A stretch of 64,000 nt of DNA from Xanthostigma xanthostigma (lineage: Eukaryota > Arthropoda > Insecta > Raphidioptera > Raphidiidae), in assembly GCA_963575645.1 (NCBI GenBank), contig OY754470.1, positions 44,857,201 through 44,921,200 on the forward strand, in the 5' to 3' direction. This document shows positions 35,416 through 46,773 of the stretch, one piece after another. How positions within the stretch are numbered: position 1 is the stretch's first letter; every line of letters starts with the position of its first letter. The notes under the pieces are model-generated. The model worked only from the letters and a program-made list of their open reading frames with translations, was not told where the DNA came from and searched no databases. A program made the translations under genes and the position numbers.

Positions 35416-36033
35416 TATAATTTCCCATTTTTTGAAAATTTTAAAAATATTATTTAGATATCTTAACATTGGAGTATTAGCTGGTTGATATCTAATACTT
35501 TTTCATGTATCATTCGTACCTCTGGTTTAGCTTAAAATTATTTTAGAAGGATTTTTCAAGTATCCGTGTCAAATACATATTATTGATTTGTTTTTTCTTT
35601 CTGTTTCAGACGTAACGAATCTTTGAGTGTGGTCTCTCAAAATTCTATGACGGTGAACGAAGTTGTGAGTCGTTGCTGTAAGAATGGCATTCCTCTGGCT
35701 GCTTCGCGGGAAACATAGTGTCTTACTGGATTCGTGTCAAGACGGGATCTCAATTTAGCTATTGGTAAGCTTATCTGTTTTATCTAGCAAGCTCTCATAA
35801 TTTTTGGTAACTTTCTACACAATGGACACATACGATTTACACTTGAAACTGTCCACACGAACAATTGAAATAACAAATTATTTATTATAAATAAAATTAT
35901 ATTCTTTTCGCATCAAAAGCACCCCGGAATTGTTTTTTAGTAACTCCTCCTTAGTCCTTACCCCATTCCTTTTTTACTGCGCAACAAAAACACCATCGCA
36001 TTAACAGCATTCCCGTTATCGTTTTCGCATGTG

Positions 36034-36264
36034 CGTTTTGTAGATCCTGAGCACTGTCGTGTCTGCTGATTCATAAATTGAAAAAAAAAATCCACAGATC
36101 CGCAGAAAAAAAAATCTGTTAAATTCTACTAATTTAACAGATCCGCAGAAAAAAAAATCTGTTAAATTCTACTAATTTAACAGATTTTTTTTTCTGCGGA
36201 TCTGTGGATTTTTTTTTCAATTTATGAATCAGCAGACACGACAGTGCTCAGGATCTACAAAACG
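36034..36264. repeat. Long hairpin in the ClC pseudogene intron
   Basis: Two nearly identical inverted arms of roughly 90 nt, starting CGTTTTGTAGATCC and ending GGATCTACAAAACG, enclose a core containing a tandem copy of the CAGATCCGCAG-poly(A)-TCTGTTAAATT segment. It lies between pseudogene exons A and B. Probably a foldback element; no clear target duplication seen. Confidence 0.75.
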
Positions 36265-36273
36265 TACTAAGGC

Positions 36274-36515
36274 TGTGTCTATTCGTATTTTTCTTGATCC
36301 GATGTCGACCGATGTAGTTCGATATCGAATCGGGGGAAATTCGGATTCAATGTAAAAAGGGAAACACCAAGATTATAATGTAGGTGCCTATATTTCAAAG
36401 AAACCCAGACTTCCCTTTCTAATGTAGGTACATACATTATAATTTTGGTGTTTGCCTTTCTTTCGATGTCATCCGATGTCGGCCAACATCGGATCAGGAA
36501 AAATACGAATCCAAG
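36274..36515. mobile_element. MITE in the ClC pseudogene intron
   Basis: Imperfect terminal inverted repeats, GTATTTTTCTTGATCCGATG on the left and the reverse of CATCGGATCAGGAAAAATAC on the right, enclose about 240 bp with several further GATGTCG motifs. No coding content. It follows the preceding hairpin directly. Confidence 0.6.
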
Positions 36516-37716
36516 CTTCTTGAAACTAAATAGAAACTCCCAATATAAATAACAAGGAACAGCTACCAGGACAAATCAGAAACAGAACTGCCAAAAAATG
36601 ACCTCATTTCTGCAACCTTGTGTCGCCTTGCAACTTTTACATGATTCGAAGAATATTTTATAAGTCATATTTTCTGTTCTGACGATTAATTATTTTTTTT
36701 TTGTATTCTTTAGCAAATGCAAAAATTGTGGACGGAATAGTCAGCCAGGTGCGACAACCCGGTTCAAACCCTGGAATCTCCGCCATTGAAGTTGAAGAAG
36801 ATTCTGGACATAACGCCTATCACTGTGACATCAAACTCCATTGGAAACCGTGGTTGATAAGTTTAGGAAACTTGGGATACGACAAGTTTAGGAGACGCAT
36901 AATAGGTGAGTTTTTTTATGTTCTCATAGGCGCTCATAAGCAACTTCATAACTCTGATTTAGACAGAGGTACGACTTCATAACTCTAGTTTGGACACAGG
37001 AAAAAAGAAAAATTGAAAACCGGAAGGGAAAAACAGTCTCAGAAAATTAGAGACGTTTAGGTTGAGTCTCGCAAAGTACCACTTCAAAAGAAAATCAGTT
37101 AAAAGTCTGTTGGGCACACATATGATAGGGGTTCCATAGTGATCGTATGACGTGCTATTTATTGGTCGAAATCGTTACTTGACAAATATCATGCCCTGAC
37201 CTAAAAATGCGTCATTGTAATATATTGATAGTGTTTTATAGATTGCTTGCAAAATTTAATTTTAATCGATGGAAAGATGGCGGAGTTATAAGACTGTGAC
37301 TTACAAACATACAGACAGACGTTCAGACGGACGAACGTACATGACAAAATTATAAGGGTTTCATTTTTTGCCATTTGGCTACGAAACCCTAAAAAACTAA
37401 TCGAACATCTTAAAATTATTTTATTAGTTAGACAGAAATTTATTAATATTTTTATATAACAATTGCTTGGTACAACACAGTGACTTAAACATGTTTTGTT
37501 TTTTTTTTCAGTCGGTTGCTGGGGACGATAACAAAGAAAGATGGACGACGTCTCGTGAAACAAATGAATAACTAAAATCCCGGTTCAGTTTTGTTTAACT
37601 GAGGAGATTAGGTTATTCATAAACAATTCTCTAAAAAATCATGTATAGTTTATAATGAAAATATCATTGTGGTTTGATCATCGTACACTTTAAAAATGAT
37701 GTTTTGAACTATATTT

Positions 37717-38172
37717 TTCTTCATAATACCTCGATCGAAAGTGCCTACTTTCTGCACCAATTGTAAGGCAGAAAGTCTAACATTTACTCCTTGGTGGGAT
37801 TACACTCCCAAATGCAGAAAGTTCGTACGTTCGTGCGGTCGTAAAGCAAAAACAACCATTCAACTGTTGTTTGGATGTCGTTTCCATAGCAACCCTATTA
37901 CGTTTTAGCTAAAAATCGCGAACAGCTGTCATTTGTGTATTTACGTATAAATTCAAAGCTTGCTTGGAATTTATCTCTGTTTTTATATAATTAATATTAT
38001 GTAATTAATCAATTAATGTATTTAATAAGCGTGCTTACGACCGAGGTATGACGAAAATAGTATATACACACCACACTGGCCGAAGGTATGATAACCTTGC
38101 CCTGCGCTTCATGATGCCCTCGGCTTCGTCTCAGGCATCATGGCATCACACTTTCGGCCCTTGTGGTGTAAT
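37717..38172. mobile_element. Hairpin-forming repeat, copy 2
   Basis: Same repeat as near position 118-447, here longer: an inner segment bounded by TACCTCGATCG and CGACCGAGGTA (37728-38050), then a terminal hairpin CCACACTGGCCGAA...TTCGGCCCTTGTGG (38070-38165). It begins about 115 bp past the ClC pseudogene stop codon. Confidence 0.65.
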
Positions 38173-38399
38173 TTACTATTAAGTAAGTAACTAAAGAAGT
38201 GCCTCTTTCATTTTTTTGTTACCTATATGTAAAAAATAAATTGTTAATAGATAATTTTTAACACGCATTATTGAGCGATTTGTGTTTGTATTTTTTTTTT
38301 AAGATATACCATATACATTTTTAATCTATTTACAATAAATCATTATTATTAATAGTTATTGTATACTGAAGGTGATCACAATGTGATAAATCTTATATT

Positions 38400-38531
38400 T
38401 TAAAATTGAACAAAACGCACGTATTAAAAAATCCACCCTAGCACTGGCTCTGCCAAGTTGGGTGGATTAATTTCACATATAAATACCTACCTACAGCAAA
38501 ACTAGAACTGTGCATAATATTGAAATAAATG

Positions 38532-38567
<36 letters not shown>

Positions 38568-38570
38568 TGC
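38400..38570 (+). mobile_element. LINE or SINE 3' end with long (ATT)n tail
   Basis: CCACCCTAGCACTGGC and its partial inverse GCCAAGTTGGGTGG are followed by AATAAATG and about ten ATT units (38533-38565). No coding part remains. Confidence 0.4.
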
Positions 38571-38604
38571 TTTAATTTGTCTTCTAGAGTTTGTGCTAAT
38601 GTCA

Positions 38605-38736
38605 AATTTTATTTTTCATAATGGTTGTACATAAGTATAGCTAAATTTATCTTAATTATCTTAATAGGTAGGTATTTTAAGATAATGAAGATAAATTTAG
38701 CTATACTTATGTACAACCATTATGAAAAATAAAATT
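38605..38736. repeat. Near-perfect 132-nt hairpin
   Basis: AATTTTATTTTTCATAATGG and on through GTACATAAGTATAGCTAAAT, mirrored at 38690-38736; arms of about 50 nt, short loop with TTAATAGGTAGGTATTTTAA. Arm length and pairing resemble a miRNA precursor or tiny MITE. Confidence 0.75.
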
Positions 38737-39448
38737 ATTAATTAATTAATTATCTTAAAATACCTAATCAATTATTTTTACTACTGATAAGTATAATTCT
38801 ATAGGCCAGTAAAATGAGAATGATTTGACCCTAAGCATTTTCACAAAATCGCAAAACGATGCAAATTTGAGGAAACATTTATATATAAGTATGATACACA
38901 ATCTGTCAAAATTGCACCTTCTTGCGATGACTGGAATTTGTTAAAAAAGAGTTAAAACTGTGTTTAATCAGTTTTTTGCTTATATCTTGTCAAAACTCAA
39001 AATTGTAGCAATAGAAAAATTCTTCAAGTTTTCCAATTAGTGGAAACTGAGTCCGTCATTTTACTGGCCTATCTAGTAATAAAATAAGCTTATAATTTTG
39101 TTAGTTTTGGCTTCCTAAAGTACACGTTTTAACCCTTATTATCTGTGTATACGCAACAATAGTACTCAAATTGAGTTACAACGGTCGAAAGTTGGCGATT
39201 GCGAACGAGGATTGGTGTTTTGCTCGCAAGATAGCGCAGCAATCTTACGATTTGCAGCCGTCAATTTCGCACGAGTAATACTTTTTGTAACAAATGCATT
39301 GAAATAATCACAACAAAAACATTTTACGTTTGTTCGACGATGGCGCGACTTTCATTTTTCGTCACTGCCATGACAAAGTCAACTTTCGTCTCCACTTTCA
39401 ATGCACGTGTTACAAAAAGGTAAATTAACATTGTTTATTATTAATATA

Positions 39449-39961
39449 CCAAGATCCCAGACCCGCCAGACCTACGTCATTTCAGTACTGTTAAGATTTC
39501 ATCAGTAATATACAATATTTAGTTAAAAACGTTTCCCAATTTACTAGCTTGAAAGCGGGGGCCTTTTAGAGATAACACACACGTGCTTACCTACGTACGC
39601 AATGGTATTATGCATGCAGTTTCATGAAATTTGGTTTTTTTATTTGTTTACACACACAGAGAGTAGTCTATGAGTTTAAGAAAGAAAAACTCCATGGAAA
39701 CAAATAAACAACCTACATTTTATGAAGCTCTCAGAAAAAAAATCATCTAATTCTAGTGCTCTCACTCGCACTCATATGCATGCATAATACCATTGCGTAC
39801 GTAGGAAGCAGTTGTTTTATATACCTTAAGAACCTGGTATCTCTAAAAAGCTCCCGCTTTCAAGTTAATTGGCATATGTTTTTGACTAAATATTGTACAT
39901 TTACTGATAAAATCTTAGCAGTACTGAAATAACGTAGGTCAGGCGGGTCTGGGATCTTGGT
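39449..39961. mobile_element. Long-arm MITE with CCAAGATCCCAGACC ends
   Basis: CCAAGATCCCAGACCCGCC and mirror GGCGGGTCTGGGATCTTGG; arms continue through ACCTACGT, TTTCAGTACTG and CGTACGCAATGGTATTATGC. TA at the left side. 513 bp, non-coding. Confidence 0.85.
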
Positions 39962-40169
39962 CTATAAGTCAAACAATGAAATAAATAATCGACACAATAT
40001 TTTGTATGTATTTGGAATTTGTTACTTTGAGTGTTAATTGTAATCAAACCGACATTTTTATGATTAAAACCAATATTGTATACTAAGAAGATAATAAATT
40101 TTTAAAATATATTTATGCGTATTTTGTTTTATTAAATCTGTAGCCAGAGCACCCGATACTCCAAAAAAT

Positions 40170-41600
40170 ACCGAATCTGAAAAGTAGGTACCCGATAAGT
40201 ATTCCAGACTTTCCAGAAAAACAACTGGAAAGGGTCTATATCCGAAACGGTGTGATACCGAATTTCAAATGGATCCGTTTAATATTTCAGAATATCCAAG
40301 AAAAAATCTGGAATGGCATTAAAACAGTAATATAGTTACAGGACACAAACGAGATTTATTGAATTCAGGGTATCATTTTCCATAAGACTCCCGAATTTGA
40401 AAAGTATTCCAGACATTCCAGAAAAAAAATAAAAGTTCTTCGTGTTTGTCTGCACGCACATAGACCAATACTAGAGTGGCAGACCTGTAGGATGTCAGGA
40501 ACACAAGTTGTGTTTTTCTGTTCAAAATCATGATTTGAAACAAAATCAGAAATTTAGTATTCAGCTCCCAGAACCTTATAAGAGGTATTCGTCATTGTGT
40601 TTTTACTTTAAAGCTGGCATGAAAAATATCTCAATTTTATCAAAATACTAACAGGATCCCAGAAGCATTTAAGAGGTACTTATTTCTGCTCAATAAAAAT
40701 CGTATAAAACGATGATTTGACACAAAATCAAAAACTTGGTATTCAGCTCCCATACCTTATAAGAGGTATTTCGGCATTGTGTGTTTATATAAAAAACTTC
40801 TGCATTTAGAAAATATGTCAATTTTAATAAAATACGAACAGGATCCCAGAAGTATTCAAGAGGTATTTCTGTTTTGTTAGACTTCAATAAATATACTGTT
40901 GAATTAATTACGACATCGCCTAAACATTCATATTAGACTATTATATAATTTCCGTAAATCTATCCACAATCTATATACAAGGTGTTTTAGAAAGAGTACT
41001 ACTTTGTGTCAATATACATAGACATATTTTGTTTTTCTCTATTTTTGTGTCCACACGGCTTATACTAACATGAAATGATATCCTGAATAAAAAATTACCT
41101 CAAATTTAAGTCCTGTGAGCATTTGAAGTGTAATTAAAAATCAAAGCAACTTTTGAACGCCTCTATCTTCACAACAGTAAGTGGTACGAATCTGTGAATG
41201 GGCTCATTGAATTTAGCGTTCCATTATCGACAACTTTACCCAATTTTAAAAGGACTCGAGCTATATTCCAAAGTTTAGCGCTCTATGACCTTTTAAAACT
41301 GATTTAAATTTAAAAAAACAAATCGATAGGCCTGATTCCCGTAACGGTTATAGATACAGACATCCGGGTGTGTTTACTGCTTATTGACGTTAGAATGGAA
41401 TTTTCTGTCAGTATGCCGAATTTGAAAAATACCCGATAGATATTCGAAATTTTCCAGAAAAAAAATTGGAACGTCTATATCCTCGATACGGTGTGTGATA
41501 CGGAACGGGTGATCTCGTTGAATTCAGCGTGTCATGTTCTATAAGCATATCAAATTTGAAAATAATCCAAAAGATTTTTGGAAAAAAATAATTTTGCATG
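40170..41600. repeat. Diverged repeats: TTCCAGAAAAA units and CCCAGAACC units
   Basis: Block 1, with GAAACGGTGTGATACCGAA and TTGAATTCAG, at 40180-40420, returns diverged at 41400-41590. Block 2, with GTATTCAGCTCCCAGAACC and AAGAGGTATT, is tandem at about 40553 and 40738 (period about 185). Single CCGGCACCCAGAA units also occur at 41779 and 53341. Non-coding, class unknown. Confidence 0.6.
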
Positions 41601-42557
41601 AACATGGGACCTTAACGTCAACGAACCGAATTTAAAGTAGCTTATCTTTTGATTTAAGGAGCCCAAATCATGTTCCAAATTTCGTTAAAACCGGATTAAA
41701 CAAATCGTGTCTTTTTGTATAAAACTGGAACACATTATAAAAATCTTCTCAAAAAGCTAAGTTTAATTTTTTGTTATCCGGCACCCAGAACCATGTAGGA
41801 GGTATTTTTAGTCGAATTGAAAATAATATTTCTAGAGGTTAAAATTTTAGATAAAAGTCGTCAGAATTATTATATAACAGGTATTTGTAGACAGATGCAA
41901 AAAACAAGGCTGTTTCAAAACAATCTTTAGTGTAGTAAGTATTTGAATATTTTTGTTTGACATATAGGCTAAGAGCTGGTTTCGGAGGGGTAGGAGTGAC
42001 TCGGTGCATTGGAAATTTTATCGTTTACAGTTTTGTTTGTTACCAACATAGCGTGAGGTGAGCTGCCAGAAGAATAACGCGAGGGTAGGGGGTTAAATAG
42101 GTGCAGTGCTGAAAATTTTGCAGAATGATAGGAGATAGTACAAGTAAGTAGGAAAAAAATTGCCAGAAGACTAGGCGGAAGATAAAGAGCCGCCAGAAGG
42201 CGCTAATGCTGCGAAAAATTTTGCAATAATTATGTGACTCAGTGCACTTCTGTCAATTTCTATACTTATTCTTTAATTCAAAACTAGATTACCTGCAAAA
42301 CGCCAGAAGGCTAAGTGACTATCTCACGCTATGTGCCAAATTTCAGTCCAATCCGTCCATTTACATAAAAAATTTAAAAAAAAAACCTAACAATTCATCA
42401 AACAGCGGTCAGTTAGTACGGAATAACATACTTACATATTTTGGCAGTAGGTACTATTGAGCGAAGTACAAATCCATCAAAAAACGTATATGTAAGGTAT
42501 TTATAATGGCGGATGATGACACAAACATAGAACGTGTGTGCAATAATATATTAATAA
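41600..42557. other. Decayed repeat DNA with GCCAGAAG units
   Basis: GCCAGAAGA or GCCAGAAGGC recurs at about 42065, 42160, 42191 and 42301 in degenerate units, followed by CTATGTGCCAAATTTCAGTC, a phrase common in insect repeats. No gene. Confidence 0.45.
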
Positions 42558-43075
42558 ATAGAAATAGAAATAGATTTATTATTATGGACCCAGTGTAGGG
42601 TTTAAATTCGTCAACAATACATAAAATATATAATCAATATAGCAACTTATTTTAAAAGCATCGAGCACTTACTAAACTGCTTTAAAAAAATTTAAGCATC
42701 AAGCGTTAGACAATAAATAAATAATTCTAATTAAAGAAGTTTGACTTAAACAAACAAGAAAACGATCACTATATTTAACAAATAAAATTATAAATCTAAA
42801 AATTCCTCAACATTGTAAAAGGCTCTTTCGATTAAGTATTTTTTTATGGCCTTTTTGAAGGTTTTTATTTCCATACCTTTAATAAAATCTGGAATTTTAT
42901 TATACAATTTGGGTGCAAAATAATTAATCGCGAATTCTGATTTTTTTAGTCTTAGAAAGTCAATGATTAAATGGTGCCTCTTCCGTGTTGCATGGTCATG
43001 TACATTTGAATGGATATTATAATTTTCACTATTTGTTTTAGCATAGGTACAGTTATTTCAACTGTATAATATCAT
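42558..43075 (-). mobile_element. 5'-truncated LINE: end of the reverse-transcriptase ORF
   Basis: On the minus strand an open stretch of about 82 codons (about 43050-42800) has no start codon. It reads HDHATRKRHHLIIDF, YFAPKLYNKIPDFIKG, then KTFKKAIKKYLIERAFYNVEEF, the C-terminus of a Jockey/CR1-group LINE. The 3' UTR ends in repeats of TCTATT at 42558-42580. The upstream boundary is approximate; a TGA precedes the readable frame. Confidence 0.8.
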
Positions 43076-43314
43076 TTTCCTACTTAAAGCCACGCAGAGA
43101 CCGTACGTTGAAGAAACATGAACAAGTACTAGCTTGGAAATGCTATGAGACACTGCGTACAAAGTTTAATTACATCACACCTTTAGCTCGAATTAGTCGC
43201 TCTAGTAATCAGTGGCGGGTGTAAAATTATATTTTTTGGTTGAGTCAAAATCTTAAGTTTTACTTTTTGCGTTTAACACAAGTATTTATTATAATTATTA
43301 TTTCGATTAAAAAT

Positions 43315-43732
43315 TATAATAATAATGCGTTTAACGTCCGTTTCTCGACTTTATGTCATAACAGACGCCATTATTCTCACCATTACTATTTTTTTTTCTA
43401 CCACACTTCCCGTTATTTTCTACAATTTTTAAACTTCCATTTATTTAATAGCAATGGGCGAAAGAAGGAATTTTTAGGAAATTAAGGATAAGGTAGGTAA
43501 ATTTTGAGCATAGGAGTTTGACAGGACATCGGCCATAGTCTTGAATAAGGAGCCATCTCGATATTTATCTGGAATTACTGAGGGAAACCGTGTAAAACCT
43601 CAACAAGACGGCCGGTACAGAAATTACCGTTTCTCGGCGAGAGGCAGTAGGAAAAAGTTCAAGTCACATCTACCCCCGCCAGGATTCGAACCCGGTACCT
43701 CCCGAATGCGAGTCTACGCCACCCCGCTCGGT
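43315..43732 (-). mobile_element. tRNA-headed SINE, copy 2
   Basis: Minus-strand copy of 418 bp bounded by a 16-bp direct repeat TATTTCGATTAAAAAT (43299-43314 and 43733-43748). It keeps the best head of the three: GTGGCGTAGACTCGCATTCG, then GGGTTCGAATCC as B box. The tail is (ATT)n at the low-coordinate end. The intact target duplication points to fairly recent insertion. Confidence 0.93.
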
Positions 43733-43748
43733 TATTTCGATTAAAAAT

Positions 43749-45161
43749 ATGCAGAAACAATATTCTCACTGGTCTAAAGAGACGGTGTATTTTAGACAAC
43801 ACACTACAGAGGTGAAACTTTTAGTCGCGTTGACTATCGAGTATAGACACATTAACACACACACAAACATCACTGCTCAGTGTCCCACTCACAAGTTCAA
43901 GGAGGTGTCGAGCGATGCAGCGTTTAGTTACACACTTTCGATCGCATGCGATTCGAACTTGCTCTACCGTGCGTAATGATGACTGTGAGCTTGTTTAAAT
44001 GCCAAATTGAACGTAATTTTAATAAATAGCTAGTTTGCATTCTTCTGAAAAATGTTAAAATATTTGTAATTAGGGATTTTATTAAAAATCCGTAATGCTT
44101 CTCGTATCCAAATTAAATGAGGATTTTGAAAAGTTAATTCATAAAATCAGGAGTGGATAATGCCGTGTATTTTTTTAAAATTAATATAATCTTATAACAT
44201 GCCACTGGTGTCTCACATTTAGATGAAAATGTCTGCAAGAAAATAGCCAATCATAAAAAAGGTATGCATGCTAAAATTTGTTCGATTTGCAGCTCTCACC
44301 GGAAGATATGATAAAAAAATAATTTATTTTTATAAACTTAGACATCCTGTTTTATTTTTCAGACTCGGAACGACGAAGACATATTTTTCCAAAATATTCA
44401 ATGTTAAAACTATAATTCGATATTTTTACGAGAAGTTGAATCATTCGACGAGTCGTTCTAGTTAATAATATAATGTTTTTGTTCCGAATGAAATACTTCT
44501 GAATCAAGGCGCTTTATGACATTGTCTGAAGGTTCTTATTAGACTACCAAAATAGACGGTTATGCAACTCTCTAATAGCTATTTCTATACCGAATGTTCA
44601 GACAAAGATTGTTAGTGTGTTTTAATATTATAATATTTTCTTCGATTTGTTATTTATCTAAACACGCGGCAGCGTGTCAAGCCAAGTTCAACAAAGAAAA
44701 AGCAGCCCTGTATTATATTACACAAACCATTTGGAGCCACTTTTGACCCCTTAATAACTCAAAATCTATTTAATATAAACACATGAAATTTGGTTTATTT
44801 ACTAAAACCCCTTAGATTAACTAGAATCCCAAATTTCGTAAATATAGCTCAGACGGTTATTGAGATATTAACGTCTAAAATCGGCATTTTTATCACTGAC
44901 CGATTGACTGACTCACTGACATATAGATCAAAAACCTAACCCACTTCCGGATGACTTAGAAAGTTAAAATTTGGCGTCCAGCTAGGTAATTGTGTGTATA
45001 CAAAGGAAAAAATCAGAAAATAGTGAATTTTTATGATTTGAAATATTTTCCATGCAATCGATTTTTATTAACAAAATTATAGGTATACAGGAAAAAAGAG
45101 TAATTTTACAAATCACTTTTGAATGATAAATAATAATGATTTCTTTACAAAAAGTAATGAT
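43749..45161. other. No gene recognised
   Basis: Frames 43749-43976 and 44268-44465 show no motif. 44750-45000 has phrases (CACATGAAATTTGG, CCACTTCCGGATGACTTAG) typical of old dispersed repeats. Confidence 0.45.
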
Positions 45162-45402
45162 ATCCCATCAAAAACATAAATGTAAAAAAGGGAGCCAAGT
45201 TCAATATTCAATACAAAAAGAATTGAGACCTAAAAGTGTGCCAAGTTTTCACGTGGTAAATTTTCACACACAAACATGAAGTTTATATATAAAACACGAA
45301 AACTTGCCAAGTGAAAACTTGGCACCCTTTTAGATCTCAATTCTTTTAGTATTGAATATTGAACTTGGCTCCCTTGTTCACATTTATGTTTTTAAGGGGA
45401 TT
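45162..45402. mobile_element. MITE with ATCCCATCAAAAACAT ends, copy 2
   Basis: ATCCCATCAAAAACATAAAT at the left, mirror ATTTATGTTTTTAAGGGGAT at the right. Arms run through GGGAGCCAAGTTCAATATTC and AAAAGTGTGCCAAGTTTTC. Ends shared with 28392-28963 but the interior differs, so it belongs to a family with changing interiors. Confidence 0.8.
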
Positions 45403-45553
45403 TATAAATTACACGTACTTTATAGTCAATCGTTATTTTTGCTTCCAATGTAATTCATTAATATTATCCTTTGCGAGAATGTAGCTACAAAGTTTTTTAT
45501 TCTTTAAATGTTCTAAATTCCACATGTTTTAAAAACAGTCTTTATAAACAGAA

Positions 45554-45997
45554 GTGCTGCTATCAGGAGAGCAGTTTTTAAATTTTTTTCTATAATAATT
45601 ATGCAATACCTACTGTCTGACGGCGGGACATATTAAATCAATTCATCGAAACTATGGTAGCCTTTTGGTATCATCATGAATATCGGCTGTGCCTCGATTC
45701 ATAAGTATTTCATTGGTGACTAGTCGCAGTGTTGGTATCAGGAGAGCAGTTTTTAACATTATTTGTATAATTATGCAATATTTTTAATCAATTCATCGAA
45801 ACAATGGTAGCCTTTTGGTGTTATCATGAACGTCGGCTGAGCTTCGATTCATAAATATTTCATTGACGACTAGTCAAAGAGCAGTTTTTACGATTGTATA
45901 ATTATGCAATATTTTCTTATATTAAATCAATGGAAGCCTATTGGTGTTATGAATGTCGGCCGGGAACCCGGTTCATAAGTATTTCATTGGCGACTAG
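45554..45997 (+). repeat. Three-unit minisatellite with shrinking units
   Basis: Units start at about 45554, 45730 and 45879 and share (GG)AGAGCAGTTTTTA, TATAATTATGCAATA, GGTAGCCTTTTGGT or similar, and ATTTCATTGG(T/C)GACTAG. Lengths are about 176, 149 and 119 bp; each later unit lost internal sequence. Confidence 0.85.
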
Positions 45998-46099
45998 CAA
46001 ACCATCATTACCGACCAATCTGTACGCTGATACAAATATTTTGAAATTCAAATGGCAGATGTGAAACATAAAAAGCGAAATTCTAGTGACTAAATTTCG

Positions 46100-46330
46100 C
46101 TTTGTCAAATAACGGAATTTTAGTAACTAAATATCGCCTTGTAACTAAATTTTGCCTTGTCATCTAGTTGTCGCCTTTAACAAAAGCCAAGTTATAATCC
46201 AACGCATACACAAAGCAAGCGTCACGCGCTGTCATATAACAAAATACTAGTAACTAAATTTAGCCCTGTTATCTAAATGTCGTCTTCAATTAAAGCCATG
46301 TTTAATCCAACGCACAAAAAACATAACGTA
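46100..46330 (+). repeat. Imperfect tandem repeat with AGTAACTAAATTT units
   Basis: AGTAACTAAAT(A/T)T followed by GCC(T/C)TGT and ATCTA(G/A)(T/A)TGTCG, then AAAGCCA(A/T)GTT and TAATCCAACGCA, occurs twice about 120 bp apart. Non-coding. Confidence 0.6.
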
Positions 46331-46444
46331 CTCCCATAAAAGTGTCGCCCTTATTACACGGTTTTACTCCCAACCAAACGCGCCGTTAGATGTTTCACAT
46401 AAAAAGATGTTTAATACGATAAAGAATAAATTAAAAAAAAAAAT

Positions 46445-46487
46445 ACTCGAACCCAGGACCCTGAGACTAAGAGTCTAGACTCTAGAG
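46445..46487 (-). ncRNA. 3' half of a tRNA-like sequence split by a hAT MITE
   Basis: Minus strand reads GACTCTTAGTCTCAGGGTCC then TGGGTTCGAG, like the anticodon and T arms of a tRNA-Lys-type sequence or a tRNA-derived repeat. The hAT MITE at 46488-46773 interrupts it. No matching 5' half was recognised beyond the insertion. Confidence 0.35.
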
Positions 46488-46773
46488 CAGGCCTGGGCAA
46501 ATGGCGGCCCGCGGGCCGGATCCGGCCCGCAGTAGAGTTTTCTCCGGCCTGCGAAGCATTTTATAAATGATTATTAAGAACGAAAATAGTTTACCAATAT
46601 AATTTGGCGCATAAAAAAAATTTAGAAAAATAGTAAAGGGCCACAACAGACGAAAAAAGACCTTTTTGTTGCGGAAATGAAAGAACCTTTTTTTTTGTTC
46701 TCCAAATTTTTGCCCCACGGTCAAATTTTCATCTGCAATGTGGCCCGACGATCAAAAGATTTGCCCGCCCCTG
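46488..46773. mobile_element. hAT-type MITE with perfect target duplication
   Basis: Ends CAGGCCTGGGCAAAT and ATTTGCCCGCCCCTG, flanked on both sides by CTCTAGAG (46480-46487, 46774-46781). The GCGGCCCGCGGGCCGG palindrome next to the left end is typical of a widespread animal hAT group. 286 bp, non-coding; open frame 46724-46482 is incidental. Confidence 0.92.

Larger units (their letters stand above)
35610..37602 (+). pseudogene. ClC-c: Unprocessed pseudogene: last three exons of a ClC-3/4/5-type chloride/proton exchanger
   Basis: Seen: three exon-like blocks with good splice sites. Exon A 35610-35764 (acceptor TTTCAG, donor GTAAGC) reads RNESLSVVSQNSMTVNEV, then a degraded stretch, SRET, an in-frame TAG, and CLTGFVSRRDLNLAI. 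Exon B 36714-36905 (donor GTGAGT) continues in phase with ANAKIVDGIVSQ; after a frame change its bases still encode PLKLKKILDITPITVT, and further small indels follow. Exon C 37512-37602 reads RLLGTITKKD, then a stop at a position normally E, then NPGSVLFN and the terminal TGA. Known: these are the two cytoplasmic CBS domains and C-terminus of endosomal ClC-3/4/5 exchangers. Exon phases agree throughout, so this is a gene-copy remnant and not a retrocopy. Upstream membrane exons were not found. It lies divergently upstream of the receptor exons. Confidence 0.9.

Noticed and set aside
36714-36905. Functional exon of an active gene
   Set aside because: Splice sites are good but stop codons and frame changes in all three ClC exons argue against function.
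45554-45997. CRISPR-like array
   Set aside because: Units are over 100 bp, unequal, with no short repeat and unique spacer pattern; the genome is eukaryotic.
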